From: an uncultured Cryomorphaceae bacterium
GTDB lineage: Bacteria; Bacteroidota; Bacteroidia; Flavobacteriales; Schleiferiaceae
NCBI GenBank assembly: GCA_913031435.1
Contig: CAJWFD010000001.1
Span: 46,215 to 110,214, forward strand
DNA: 64,000 nt
Direction: 5' to 3'
The translations under genes were made by a program, and so were the position numbers. The stretch's first letter is position 1, and the number at the start of each line of letters is the position of its first letter. Of this stretch, positions 35,216-43,641 are shown in pieces. A model generated the notes under the pieces. That model made no database searches and had not been told where the DNA came from. It was given only the letters and a program-made list of their open reading frames with translations.

Positions 35216-36244
35216 ATGAATGAGCATTTAGATCCCTCGGGAGATAACATTTCAAATACGGATAAAGAAGTCGAGAGAAAGTTGAGGCCTTTGAGCTTTG
35301 ACGATTTCACCGGCCAAGAAGCGGTATTAGAAAACTTAAAGATTTTTGTCGAAGCCGCCAAGATGAGAGATGAGGCGATGGATCATGTTTTGCTGCATGG
35401 CCCTCCTGGACTTGGGAAAACAACGCTTAGTCACATTATCGCAAACGAATTGGGGGTAGGGATTAAAATCACCTCTGGCCCTGTGCTAGATAAACCTTCG
35501 GACCTTGCTGGCCTTTTAACGAACCTCCAAGAGAATGATGTGCTGTTCATTGATGAGATACATAGGCTTTCTCCTGTTATAGAAGAGTATCTGTATAGTG
35601 CCATGGAGGATTTTAAGATTGACATTATGATTGATTCTGGACCTAGTGCAAGAAGCGTCCAAATAAGCTTGAATCAGTTTACACTTATAGGTGCGACCAC
35701 CAGATCTGGATTATTAACAGCGCCGTTAAGAGCGCGATTTGGTATCAATGCTAGGCTAGACTATTATGATGTTGAGCTTTTAAGTACTATAGTGGTCCGA
35801 AGTACAGAAATACTAGGCGTAAACACAGCATATGAAGCTTGTATCAGAATTGCAAGTAGATCCCGCGGCACCCCTAGGATCGCTAATGCTCTTTTACGTA
35901 GGGTTAGAGATTTTGCTATGGTAAAAGGTGATGGAAATATTGATGTAGCCATTGCGGAATATGGATTGAATGCCTTGAATGTTGATAGTAAGGGTCTGGA
36001 CGAAATGGACAACAAGATATTGTCTGTATTGATCGATAACTTCGCTGGCGGTCCAGTTGGACTAAACACGCTTAGTACCGCCTTAGGTGAGCAGGCAGAG
36101 ACGATAGAAGAGGTTTATGAGCCGTATCTTATTAAGGAGGGTTACTTGCAACGTACACCTAGGGGCAGAATGGTTACCGAACGTGCCTATGGGCATTTAG
36201 GAAAAAACCGCGTAGATAAGGGAACTTCAGGCACCCTGTTCTAA
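35216..36244 (+). CDS. ruvB: Holliday junction branch migration ATPase RuvB
   Basis: AAA+ motor that drives branch migration with RuvA. The 342-residue protein shows [12 protein letters not shown], Walker [11 protein letters not shown], Walker [10 protein letters not shown], sensor 1 GATTRSGLL, the arginine finger region LRARFGI, and the C-terminal winged helix ending RTPRGRM. The start at 35216 (MNEHLDP) is the family start; ATGs at 35198 and 35213 are close, the first lying on the terminator T-run. ruvA is not adjacent but at 43 kb. queG follows after one base. Confidence 0.95.
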   Translation: MNEHLDPSGDNISNTDKEVERKLRPLSFDDFTGQEAVLENLKIFVEAAKMRDEAMDHVLLHGPPGLGKTTLSHIIANELGVGIKITSGPVLDKPSDLAGLLTNLQENDVLFIDEIHRLSPVIEEYLYSAMEDFKIDIMIDSGPSARSVQISLNQFTLIGATTRSGLLTAPLRARFGINARLDYYDVELLSTIVVRSTEILGVNTAYEACIRIASRSRGTPRIANALLRRVRDFAMVKGDGNIDVAIAEYGLNALNVDSKGLDEMDNKILSVLIDNFAGGPVGLNTLSTALGEQAETIEEVYEPYLIKEGYLQRTPRGRMVTERAYGHLGKNRVDKGTSGTLF

Positions 36245-36245
36245 A

Positions 36246-37178
36246 ATGTTAATCTCAGAAGCATCGCGGATTGTAAAAGCCTTAGCTCTGGAACAAGGGT
36301 TTGACTCTTGTGGTATCTCTAAAGCAGGTTTTCTAGAAGAAGAAGCCACGGGTCTTGAGAAGTGGTTGGAAAAAGGCTACCATGGAGACATGTCTTGGAT
36401 GGAGAATCACTTTGATGCTCGTTTAGATCCACGAAAATTGGTTCCCGGTGCGAAGTCAGTGATCAGTGTGACGTTAAACTATTTTCCTGAAACGGAACAA
36501 GATCCAAATACCCCTAAAATTTCAAAGTACGCTTATGGTAGAGATTATCATAAAGTGGTTAGAGGTAAATTAAAAAGAATGCTGAATGGTATTCAGTCAC
36601 AAATAGGGCAGGTGGAAGGTCGAGGTTTTGTAGACAGTGCTCCAGTAATGGATCGTGCCTGGGCGCGTAGAAGCGGTCTCGGTTGGATAGGTAAGCACAG
36701 CCTATTACTTACTAAAAACAGTGGAAGTTTCTTTTTTATAGGTGCGCTGATCTTGGATCTAGAATTAGAGGCTGATGGAGCTACTACAGATCATTGTGGT
36801 ACGTGTACAGCTTGTCTAGATGCTTGTCCTACGCAAGCTATAGTTGCCCCTACTGTTGTAGATAGTAACAAATGCATCAGTTACTTGACCATTGAGTATA
36901 AAAAAGAGCTGCCTCAAGCATACCAAAGTAAAATGGAAGACTGGATCTATGGATGCGACATCTGTCAAGATGTTTGTCCATGGAATAAATTCGCCAAACC
37001 CCATAACGAGCCGGATTTAAACATTCGTCCAGCGGTACAATCTAATGATTGGGAAGACTGGGAGGAGGTGACTCATGAGTTGTGGGAAGAAATCATGAAA
37101 GGCAGCCCAATACGCAGGGCGGGTTACGAAGGTTTTAAAAGAAATCTATCCTTTTCTAAAAAGGGTAAGACACCTTAA
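36246..37178 (+). CDS. queG: epoxyqueuosine reductase
   Basis: Reduces epoxyqueuosine to queuosine in tRNA, a cobalamin and Fe-S enzyme. The 310-residue protein has the N-terminal DUF1730-type domain, the conserved DSAPVMDRAWARRSGLGWIG block, and two 4Fe-4S motifs: CGTCTACLDACP and CDICQDVCPW. Length is slightly below E. coli QueG because the C-terminal HEAT-like part is reduced. It follows ruvB by one base and its end overlaps the convergent Omp28 gene by four bases. The queuosine-precursor transporter at 11.5 kb fits the same pathway. Confidence 0.93.
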   Translation: MLISEASRIVKALALEQGFDSCGISKAGFLEEEATGLEKWLEKGYHGDMSWMENHFDARLDPRKLVPGAKSVISVTLNYFPETEQDPNTPKISKYAYGRDYHKVVRGKLKRMLNGIQSQIGQVEGRGFVDSAPVMDRAWARRSGLGWIGKHSLLLTKNSGSFFFIGALILDLELEADGATTDHCGTCTACLDACPTQAIVAPTVVDSNKCISYLTIEYKKELPQAYQSKMEDWIYGCDICQDVCPWNKFAKPHNEPDLNIRPAVQSNDWEDWEEVTHELWEEIMKGSPIRRAGYEGFKRNLSFSKKGKTP

Positions 37179-38011
37179 TTTACAGGGACTTCGATCACTT
37201 GTAGGATGCGGTAGTTATCAGGATGGCATACATAGACTACTACAGCGCTGTTCTCCTTGATCCATGCACTGTTCCATGCCATGTTAAAGCTGCTCGTTAG
37301 TGTATCCGATGATACCATAGGAGAGGTGCCAAAACCCTCACCCCAGGGATCTGTGATAAAATCTCGTAGAACGTTGTTGTGAATATAATCTGCATCTCTT
37401 GTGTCGTCCGGCATAAGCTGTGGGCTAACGATGTCACTTTCCTTTACGAGCGCGACAATATTTAGGTCATGAAGTATTGATAGCTGGGGATAACCCTCAA
37501 CCGCAATATTCAAACTACCTGCGCTCACAGATGCGCTTGCCGTTAAAGCAATGCGTAGGGTGCTGTCCATCGCTTCAGAACTCAGGGTGGGCCAATTCGA
37601 ATAACTTGACCAGTGTGAGTTTCCAGAGGGTGTATAACTCTCTCTATTAACCATGCCAACGGGCAAGAAATTTGTTCCAAAGAAATTCTGTATTTGCTTC
37701 CCTCCAAGCGTCGTGAAATCTGCAGGATAGTCTGTGCTGGTTCCTGTGAAGTTTCCTGGACCTGCATGTATAGCTAACCCTATTATTCTATCTGAGCCAA
37801 AGGCCGTTACCAACTCTTCTATTTTCTTAGATGCTTTCGGACAATTCTTACAACGGTGACCTGTAAAATCTTCTATCAGAACATTGCGCTGTTGTGTCGT
37901 GCTGGTGGTATCAATGGTATTCCCGTTAAATGGTTGGTCAATCACGTCACACTGCGTGAACGCTCCAGAAATAAACCCAATACTCAAACAAACTAGTATA
38001 AATCTTTTCAT
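37175..38011 (-). CDS. Omp28-related envelope protein with thioredoxin-like domain
   Basis: 278 residues with a signal peptide (cleavage near FTQ, residue 20). The Omp28 pattern is clear: VLIEDFTGHRCKNCPKAS with CxxC at Cys54/Cys57, then the ALLY-like thioredoxin core (IIGLAIHAGPGNF) and a C-terminal beta domain. Omp28 proteins are found on the Bacteroidota outer membrane; the function is unknown, but the CxxC suggests thiol-disulfide chemistry. It is the last gene of a minus-strand trio with a DUF6029 protein (four-base gap) and a TlpA-like thioredoxin. Confidence 0.85.
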   Translation of the reverse strand: MKRFILVCLSIGFISGAFTQCDVIDQPFNGNTIDTTSTTQQRNVLIEDFTGHRCKNCPKASKKIEELVTAFGSDRIIGLAIHAGPGNFTGTSTDYPADFTTLGGKQIQNFFGTNFLPVGMVNRESYTPSGNSHWSSYSNWPTLSSEAMDSTLRIALTASASVSAGSLNIAVEGYPQLSILHDLNIVALVKESDIVSPQLMPDDTRDADYIHNNVLRDFITDPWGEGFGTSPMVSSDTLTSSFNMAWNSAWIKENSAVVVYVCHPDNYRILQVIEVPVN

Positions 38012-38015
38012 TTGC

Positions 38016-39701
38016 TTAAAAGCTAGAGGTTAGTGAAAAGCTCACTCCATTGGAAGGAGGTACAACACGACAAACACCACCTACACAGAAAATACCGCGC
38101 TGCTGTCGTCCATAGGAAATCTGAAATCTACTGGTTCCTTCGGTGTAAATCACTGACGCCAGCGGGTAGTGCAGACGTTGATCAATTACCGGGTTCCCGT
38201 AATTGTAAATGTCTTGGATACTAAAGAACCAGTGCGGAGCTATGCTGTACTCCGCTAGCATCATCGCCATGCTACCTCTGTCATCTTTGGTGGTTAAGAG
38301 CTGCGTTTCCGTGCGCAGGTAATGTTTGCTTTTAAGTTTGATCAGACTTTCAAAAATAAAAATGTCTGCCCCAAGTAATTTTTGATTGTCGGGATTGTTT
38401 AAGATGGCTTCGTCTCCCAGGCCGTCTTCAAGAACGCTGCGGTTGTAAAAAAGATTTAGATAGGAGAGATTAAACTTAAAGTTCTTGTTGAGCTTTTTTG
38501 TGATTTTAACGTTGAAATCGTGGAAATAGGGTATTTGTCCACGACGCATAGGATCGCTGTAGTATCCTTGAAGGACCTTCAGTGTATCGTTAGAGTCGTC
38601 CACGAAATCTTTATCTATGCTTTGAGCTACACTGTAGTTCGCTGTAAGTAAAGTTCCATATTTACCACCAATTTTAGTCTTGCGTTTGAACTTATAATTT
38701 GCTTCAACTTGTCCTCCTTCTTCGCCATTTATTTGTGTGGCATATTGATATAAGGCTGGTAATGCGTAGGTATGAACTTGGGTAGTAGGACTTAGATAGT
38801 TAACGAGCATATCTATAGTTGAGCCGTTGCGATCGCTTCTAAAGCTCATGTTGTCAATTCTTTTAAAACCAGCTATAATACCAAGTCCATTCTTGCTATA
38901 GCTCAAGTTGGCAATGATTCCATTACCGTTTTTGTAGATATAGCCGTTGTCTGCACCTGGATCATTTGCTTTAAACGCATACTCTGCTTGAAAAGCCCAT
39001 GCACCCTTTGTGATTTGTGTTCTCACCCCTGCAGCTGCTACATTCTCTGGAAGGATTAAAAAAGGATCATTGCTACGCTGGTATTTACTCAGGTAGCTTC
39101 CTCCGATATTCCAGCGATATCCCGCTGAATCTAGTCTTGGAAGAAATTCAGTTAGGTTGTATTCTGCATCTATTCCTCTTACAAGGCCTGGACTTTTTTC
39201 GAAGTAAAAACGTTGCCTACCAAGGATACCCTTTATATAAAGACCTTTAACTGGATTCGCTTTTATTCGTACACCATCCATGGCATTATCGTAACCCAAT
39301 CCACGCTCTTCGTAGGACCTGAATATCATTCCAGACCCGAACTGCTCGTAAAAGTTGCCTACGGTGATATCGAGATTATCTTGCTTGAATCGAAGAAATC
39401 TGTAGGTAATCCCTTCACCTCTATAGCCCTCAGGGAATCCCAACATGACATTTTGATAATTTTCATAGCGTAAGCCACCTGAAAAATCACCTTGATTATA
39501 TATGAAGTTTGCATATCCTTGACCTAGAAATCGCTCGTCTGGATAGAATTCACCAGATGGATCAATGCCCTCATCTCGCAGATACCATTGTCCATCAAGT
39601 TGAAAATTCCCATGTAACTGGCCACCAAAAGATTGTTGACCCTGTGCATAAACGGAGGTTCCTAGGAATAGGTAAAGGGAGGTAAGTAGAATACGTTTCA
39701 T
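38016..39701 (-). CDS. DUF6029 family outer-membrane barrel protein
   Basis: 561 residues with a signal peptide ending VYAQ (about 20). The start of the mature part reads GGQLHGNFQLDGQWYLRDE and the rest is a series of amphipathic strands rich in Tyr, Gly and Asn, ending in SLTSSF with terminal Phe, the outer-membrane beta-signal. DUF6029 proteins are Bacteroidota-specific; no function is established. The constant neighbours TlpA and Omp28 suggest that the barrel anchors or exports a redox or assembly factor (inference). Confidence 0.82.
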   Translation of the reverse strand: MKRILLTSLYLFLGTSVYAQGQQSFGGQLHGNFQLDGQWYLRDEGIDPSGEFYPDERFLGQGYANFIYNQGDFSGGLRYENYQNVMLGFPEGYRGEGITYRFLRFKQDNLDITVGNFYEQFGSGMIFRSYEERGLGYDNAMDGVRIKANPVKGLYIKGILGRQRFYFEKSPGLVRGIDAEYNLTEFLPRLDSAGYRWNIGGSYLSKYQRSNDPFLILPENVAAAGVRTQITKGAWAFQAEYAFKANDPGADNGYIYKNGNGIIANLSYSKNGLGIIAGFKRIDNMSFRSDRNGSTIDMLVNYLSPTTQVHTYALPALYQYATQINGEEGGQVEANYKFKRKTKIGGKYGTLLTANYSVAQSIDKDFVDDSNDTLKVLQGYYSDPMRRGQIPYFHDFNVKITKKLNKNFKFNLSYLNLFYNRSVLEDGLGDEAILNNPDNQKLLGADIFIFESLIKLKSKHYLRTETQLLTTKDDRGSMAMMLAEYSIAPHWFFSIQDIYNYGNPVIDQRLHYPLASVIYTEGTSRFQISYGRQQRGIFCVGGVCRVVPPSNGVSFSLTSSF

Positions 39702-39710
39702 GAATAGAAT

Positions 39711-40214
39711 TTAGTGAGAGGGTGATTTCCCAGCGGCGACCTCTTCGACCACTTCCGCCAAGGTTTCTTCGTCTCCGGGTGAATACCCACTGTGTTTCCA
39801 AACTATTTCGCCTTTGTTGTTCAATACTAAGGTGAAAGGAACATTGACTATTCCAAGATTCCTTTTTAAGTCTTGATTCTCATCTAACAGTACGGTGTAT
39901 TCCCATCCTTGGCCTTGAACTAAAGGTGCAACGCGGGCGGAGTTTCTAGAATCATCAATACTTACGGCAAGTACTTTAACGCCTAATTCTTCTTCGAGAT
40001 CAATAGCGTAATCCATAAAGGCAGTCAATTCCTTGATACAAGGCTTACACCATGTTGCCCAAAAGCTAATGACTGTTGGACCGTCTGAGCTAATAACATC
40101 CTTAATATCAACTTTCTTTCCTTCAAGCGTTTTAAGCATGGTACTCGGTAGCTCCTGTGCATTCAAGATTGCTGTAGTAAAGGTCAGGGCTAAGAGAAGT
40201 GTTAATTTTTTCAT
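39711..40214 (-). CDS. TlpA-like thiol-disulfide oxidoreductase
   Basis: Exported thioredoxin-fold protein, 167 residues. Signal peptide MKKLTLLLAL...NAQ, then the redox motif FWATWCKPC (Cys56, Cys59) and cis-Pro in NVPFTLVL. An ATG six bases upstream (40220) is possible; 40214 gives the classic MKK start. TlpA/ResA proteins keep periplasmic cysteines reduced, for example in cytochrome c maturation. It is followed after nine bases by the DUF6029 gene and Omp28, and preceded by a terminator that separates it from the T9SS cargo gene. Confidence 0.88.
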   Translation of the reverse strand: MKKLTLLLALTFTTAILNAQELPSTMLKTLEGKKVDIKDVISSDGPTVISFWATWCKPCIKELTAFMDYAIDLEEELGVKVLAVSIDDSRNSARVAPLVQGQGWEYTVLLDENQDLKRNLGIVNVPFTLVLNNKGEIVWKHSGYSPGDEETLAEVVEEVAAGKSPSH

Positions 40215-40230
40215 GTACATAGTTTAGAGC

Positions 40231-40259
40231 AAAAAAAACGGGGGACCGTAGTCCCCCGT
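40231..40259 (-). terminator. Rho-independent terminator of the T9SS cargo gene
   Basis: On the minus strand a nine-bp perfect stem ACGGGGGAC/GTCCCCCGT with loop TACG runs into a T8 tract. It lies 19 bases past the stop of the gene ending at 40278, and directly before the TlpA-like gene. Confidence 0.9.
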
Positions 40260-40277
40260 AAAAATAGTTTTTAAGTT

Positions 40278-42158
40278 TTAGTGAGCAATGTTCAAACGTA
40301 AGGTCTTGCTTACGCCATTTACATTAACGTTCACAAAGTATAAACCTGCACTTAAATTTGAAGTTTCAAAGTTCAATTTCTGAGTCCCTGCATCCAATGC
40401 TTGAGCTTCCGTATAAACGGTTTGTCCCATGGCGTTCACCATATTAATGATAACGTCAGAACGGTCGATTAAATCAATCTCTACACCAGCAAAGTCGTTT
40501 GCAGGATTAGGATATACCGAAATGAACCTGGCTAGATTGTCCATTTCATCTACACTTGATGTGTTGAACATCGCATAATCACTCTGAAGTACCTCTCCGG
40601 TAACGCCATCTTGCAACCAAACGATAATATCCATATTCGAAGTACCTACCCAGAAATCATAAGACCCTTGAGCTGGAGTAGAATTAACAGATATTGTTGA
40701 GTTTGCATAGTGAGTGTAAGTATTACCTGCGGTCATAGAACCCATTGAATGTCCGTTAGAACCATCCATGAATTTTCGAAAAGTATGATAGAATGTCGTT
40801 TCGCCGTTGGTTTGAACGTTATGTGAAATTTCTTTCTCAATCATCGCCATGTGCAAGGAGACATTTGAACCAAGATCTGCTAACGCATCAACAGTTACGT
40901 CACATTGGATGTAACCACCTGTGGCGCTCCATTCAGAATCAATTTCTGCAAGTGCAGGAATATCCATTAACAGATCAATAGTTGCTTGACTGGTAGGCAG
41001 GTTCGAGCCACCGTAAACCACATCAGGCACACCACTAATTCCGTAAACAGTACGACGAGCTAAACCCTCTGGATTATAAGCTGGATCAGTACCTGGACTA
41101 GGCCAGTTCATTTGATACTTTACAGAAGTTATACGGCCATTTTCAGTATTCACGTTGTTGTCATCTAACAAAGTCTTGTAGCCCGTATTAAAACCTGCGC
41201 ATGGCCCGCAAGTAGAAGAAGTGAACTCCTCAGCTAAGACTACACGATCAGTTGTTGCTGTTACGACTTCAATAACGGAAGAGAGAACATCATTAGAAGT
41301 GTTTTGATCCGTTGTACCGTTTAGCGCTGTTGCATAAACGTCTACAGTGTAGGAGCCTGTTGTACTTGGGTTCCAAGTGGTTCCATGAGTAAACGTGTAG
41401 GTATCATAAGCAGCAATACTTAGTCCTGTTAATGAACTAGTGACAGCTGTGCCGTTATTGATCTTGTAGTTTAGTGTAGCGGAGGTAATAGTAGAACCAC
41501 CATAATTCTTTATCGTGCCTTCTAAAGTGAAGGGAGCTTTGTTTAAGCCAAGAGTACTCTGAATATCAAGAGACGTTGTAGCTAGATCAAAATTATATGG
41601 TGCAAAGACAGAGAAATCATCGATAGCTAATCCCCAAGTCCAACCACCGCCATCTTGGTAGTTAAAACCAAATTGAACATTCGCACTACCACAAGCAGCA
41701 CTTACGTCAATCCATTGAGACTCCCAGTCTGCAGCGGGGTTGATTGTTCCCAGCGAAGTCCAACTAGATCCGCCATTAGTGGTGTACTTAAATTCAGCTG
41801 CTTCTGTAGCATTATTGTAGGTGCCCCCGTAGAAAAACGATTTAAATGTAGCATGTAAAACGGAGTAGTTGCTTAGGTCCATAGTATCAGTGACTAAGTA
41901 CTCATCATTTTTGGTACAATTACATGCGTCATCGTTGGTTGCAACAATATTTGAACCTGGATTTGAAATCGGAAATGATGTTGTCCCAAGACTGGCAGAA
42001 CTACCGGCAAGAAAACCACCGTCAGATCCAGCATTTAGCTGAGTCCAACCTGTTGGAATACCATTATTGAAATTTTCAGAGTAGATGGTACTCTGTCCTT
42101 GAGCAAATGCCGCTGATGAAGCAAATAGAGCAATGAAAGAAAGTAGTATTTTGGTCAT
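40278..42158 (-). CDS. T9SS-exported protein with Omp28-type thioredoxin domain
   Basis: 626 residues. Order of parts: signal peptide (to AFAQ, about 19); a choice-of-anchor J-like beta-sandwich (about 25-190, SENFNNGIPTGWTQLN...WGLAIDDFSVF); a CARDB/Ig-like domain (190-300); an Omp28-like thioredoxin domain with VVLAEEFTSSTCGPC (CxxC near 315-318); and a C-terminal type A T9SS sorting domain (SVYPNPANDFAGVEI to LRLNIAH). It is thus secreted across the outer membrane by the SprA system. Function beyond likely thiol chemistry or adhesion is unknown. Confidence 0.88.
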   Translation of the reverse strand: MTKILLSFIALFASSAAFAQGQSTIYSENFNNGIPTGWTQLNAGSDGGFLAGSSASLGTTSFPISNPGSNIVATNDDACNCTKNDEYLVTDTMDLSNYSVLHATFKSFFYGGTYNNATEAAEFKYTTNGGSSWTSLGTINPAADWESQWIDVSAACGSANVQFGFNYQDGGGWTWGLAIDDFSVFAPYNFDLATTSLDIQSTLGLNKAPFTLEGTIKNYGGSTITSATLNYKINNGTAVTSSLTGLSIAAYDTYTFTHGTTWNPSTTGSYTVDVYATALNGTTDQNTSNDVLSSVIEVVTATTDRVVLAEEFTSSTCGPCAGFNTGYKTLLDDNNVNTENGRITSVKYQMNWPSPGTDPAYNPEGLARRTVYGISGVPDVVYGGSNLPTSQATIDLLMDIPALAEIDSEWSATGGYIQCDVTVDALADLGSNVSLHMAMIEKEISHNVQTNGETTFYHTFRKFMDGSNGHSMGSMTAGNTYTHYANSTISVNSTPAQGSYDFWVGTSNMDIIVWLQDGVTGEVLQSDYAMFNTSSVDEMDNLARFISVYPNPANDFAGVEIDLIDRSDVIINMVNAMGQTVYTEAQALDAGTQKLNFETSNLSAGLYFVNVNVNGVSKTLRLNIAH

Positions 42159-42246
42159 GAAATTGTGTTTTTATGGAAAAATTTACAATTTACAATTTAG
42201 GTAAAACACATGAGAAAACACACTACTTAAAATGAATTACAATGGT

Positions 42247-42254
42247 TATCTTCG
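42247..42254 (+). promoter_or_regulatory. -7 element before the small T9SS cargo gene
   Basis: TATCTTCG differs by one base from TAnnTTTG and lies 20 bases upstream of the ATG at 42275, giving the short leader common in this phylum. No TTG is seen at 19 bases. Confidence 0.35.
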
Positions 42255-42274
42255 CACAACAATATTTACAGATT

Positions 42275-42952
42275 ATGAAAAAGTTAATTGTTGCATCATT
42301 TATACTTATTGCTTCTACAAGTTTGAGTGCTCAATCCTTGTCAGTTTACGAAATGGATACCGTGGTAGAGGTTAACTCTAGCAGCGCTGCGGATTACGGT
42401 TTTTATATTAAAATAGAAAATGTTTCCTCCGAAACCATTGATGTTTATGCGCGTCGCGCACACAATGTTCCTGACTGTGCTTTCGACAGTGCTTATTTCT
42501 GTTGGGATTATTGCTACGGCTCAGCTGTAGATAGTTCTATTGGTTATATCACGTTTGACGCTGGAGATCAAAAATCAGATTTCTCGGGTCATGTATACTC
42601 TCCTAATACGAGCTCATCATGCACGGACAGCACTCGTTATGTGTTTTGGGACGCTAAGAATATAAGCGATTCTGTAAGTGTTTGGGTAACAATCTCTGCA
42701 GGACCTACTATGGAGACTGTAGAGCTTCATGTTAACCAAGATGTGGTTTACCCCAACCCTGCTAATAATTACGTTATGGTTGAGGTTGTTGATTATACAG
42801 ATATGTTACTCTACAACAGCCTTGGTGCTTTAGTGAAAAATATAAGTTTAGTGCCGGGACAGAATACAATAAGACTTGATGAGCTCAGCAATGGATTCTA
42901 TATGTATAGCATCGATGGGTCGTCATTTAAGCGTTTAGTTGTTAGTCATTAA
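42275..42952 (+). CDS. small T9SS cargo protein, unknown function
   Basis: 225 residues: signal peptide MKKLIVASFI...LSAQ, a single beta-sandwich-like domain with a cysteine group (DCAFDSAYFCWDYCYG and later SSCTDSTRYVFWD), and a C-terminal sorting domain VVYPNPANNYVMVEV to RLVVSH. The FCWxxCY pattern followed by a Y-SPNT block is a recurrent Bacteroidota cargo domain without assigned role. An upstream in-frame ATG at 42242 is rejected because 42275 gives a proper signal peptide. The gene is single and closed by a strong terminator. Confidence 0.85.
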   Translation: MKKLIVASFILIASTSLSAQSLSVYEMDTVVEVNSSSAADYGFYIKIENVSSETIDVYARRAHNVPDCAFDSAYFCWDYCYGSAVDSSIGYITFDAGDQKSDFSGHVYSPNTSSSCTDSTRYVFWDAKNISDSVSVWVTISAGPTMETVELHVNQDVVYPNPANNYVMVEVVDYTDMLLYNSLGALVKNISLVPGQNTIRLDELSNGFYMYSIDGSSFKRLVVSH

Positions 42953-42965
42953 AGACCTAGTTTTT

Positions 42966-42995
42966 AAAAAAGCCGCGCATTTGCGCGGCTTTTTT
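42966..42995 (+). terminator. Rho-independent terminator before ruvA
   Basis: AAAAAAGCCGCGC / GCGCGGCTTTTTT, a 13-bp perfect stem with ATTT loop and T-run. Its layout is nearly the same as the terminator at 52740. Confidence 0.92.
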
Positions 42996-43056
42996 ACGTT
43001 ACAAGCATAAGAAATGAAGATGTTCTTCGTTTTAATAGGATTGAAATTGAACATCA

Positions 43057-43641
43057 ATGATATATTACGTTAAAGGAGACTTTGTAATTAAGACCGCTAC
43101 TCAAGTGGTAGTTGACTGCAATGGCGTGGGTTATGACGTCCAGATTTCGTTAAACACTTATGCGGATATTGAGCCTAAGAATTCGGGTATGCTTTTTACC
43201 TATCATCTGGTTCGTGAAGACGCCCAAATGCTCTTTGGTTTCTCAACAAAAAGGGAAAAATCACTCTTTGAACTTTTAATTAGTGTTAGTGGCGTGGGCG
43301 CAAATACTGCTCGAGTTATTCTGAGTTCGTTATCGCCGTCTGAAGTGGAGCAAGCGATCCTAGGTGAAGATTCTGTCACGCTGCAAGGAGTCAAAGGTAT
43401 TGGTGCTAAAACTGCGCAAAGAATCGTTATTGATCTTAAAGATAAAGTTGGGAAAATAGCTATGATTGCGGACGCTTCAGGTATTTCCGTTAGAGGCTCA
43501 TCACGTTCGGAGGCGCATTCTGCTTTAACGACATTAGGCATGTCGGCGAAACAAGCGGAAACCATTTTGAATAAATTATTGAAGCAAAATCCTTCGGCCT
43601 CCACAGAGGAGCTGGTTCGTAATGCATTGCAGTTGCTGTAA
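43057..43641 (+). CDS. ruvA: Holliday junction DNA-binding protein RuvA
   Basis: 194 residues; tetrameric junction-binding partner of RuvB. The N-terminal OB domain includes VDCNGVGYDV and REDAQMLFGF; two helix-hairpin-helix motifs are seen, VSGVGANTA and VKGIGAKTAQRI; the C-terminal domain III (ALTTLGMSAKQAE) contacts RuvB. The sprA ATG follows the stop codon immediately, an order conserved in Flavobacteriia. Confidence 0.95.
   Translation: MIYYVKGDFVIKTATQVVVDCNGVGYDVQISLNTYADIEPKNSGMLFTYHLVREDAQMLFGFSTKREKSLFELLISVSGVGANTARVILSSLSPSEVEQAILGEDSVTLQGVKGIGAKTAQRIVIDLKDKVGKIAMIADASGISVRGSSRSEAHSALTTLGMSAKQAETILNKLLKQNPSASTEELVRNALQLL

Noticed and set aside
42159..42210. Short tandem AT-rich repeat (TTTACAA twice)
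   Set aside because: Too short and AT-rich to separate from chance; it may only be part of the minus-strand leader.
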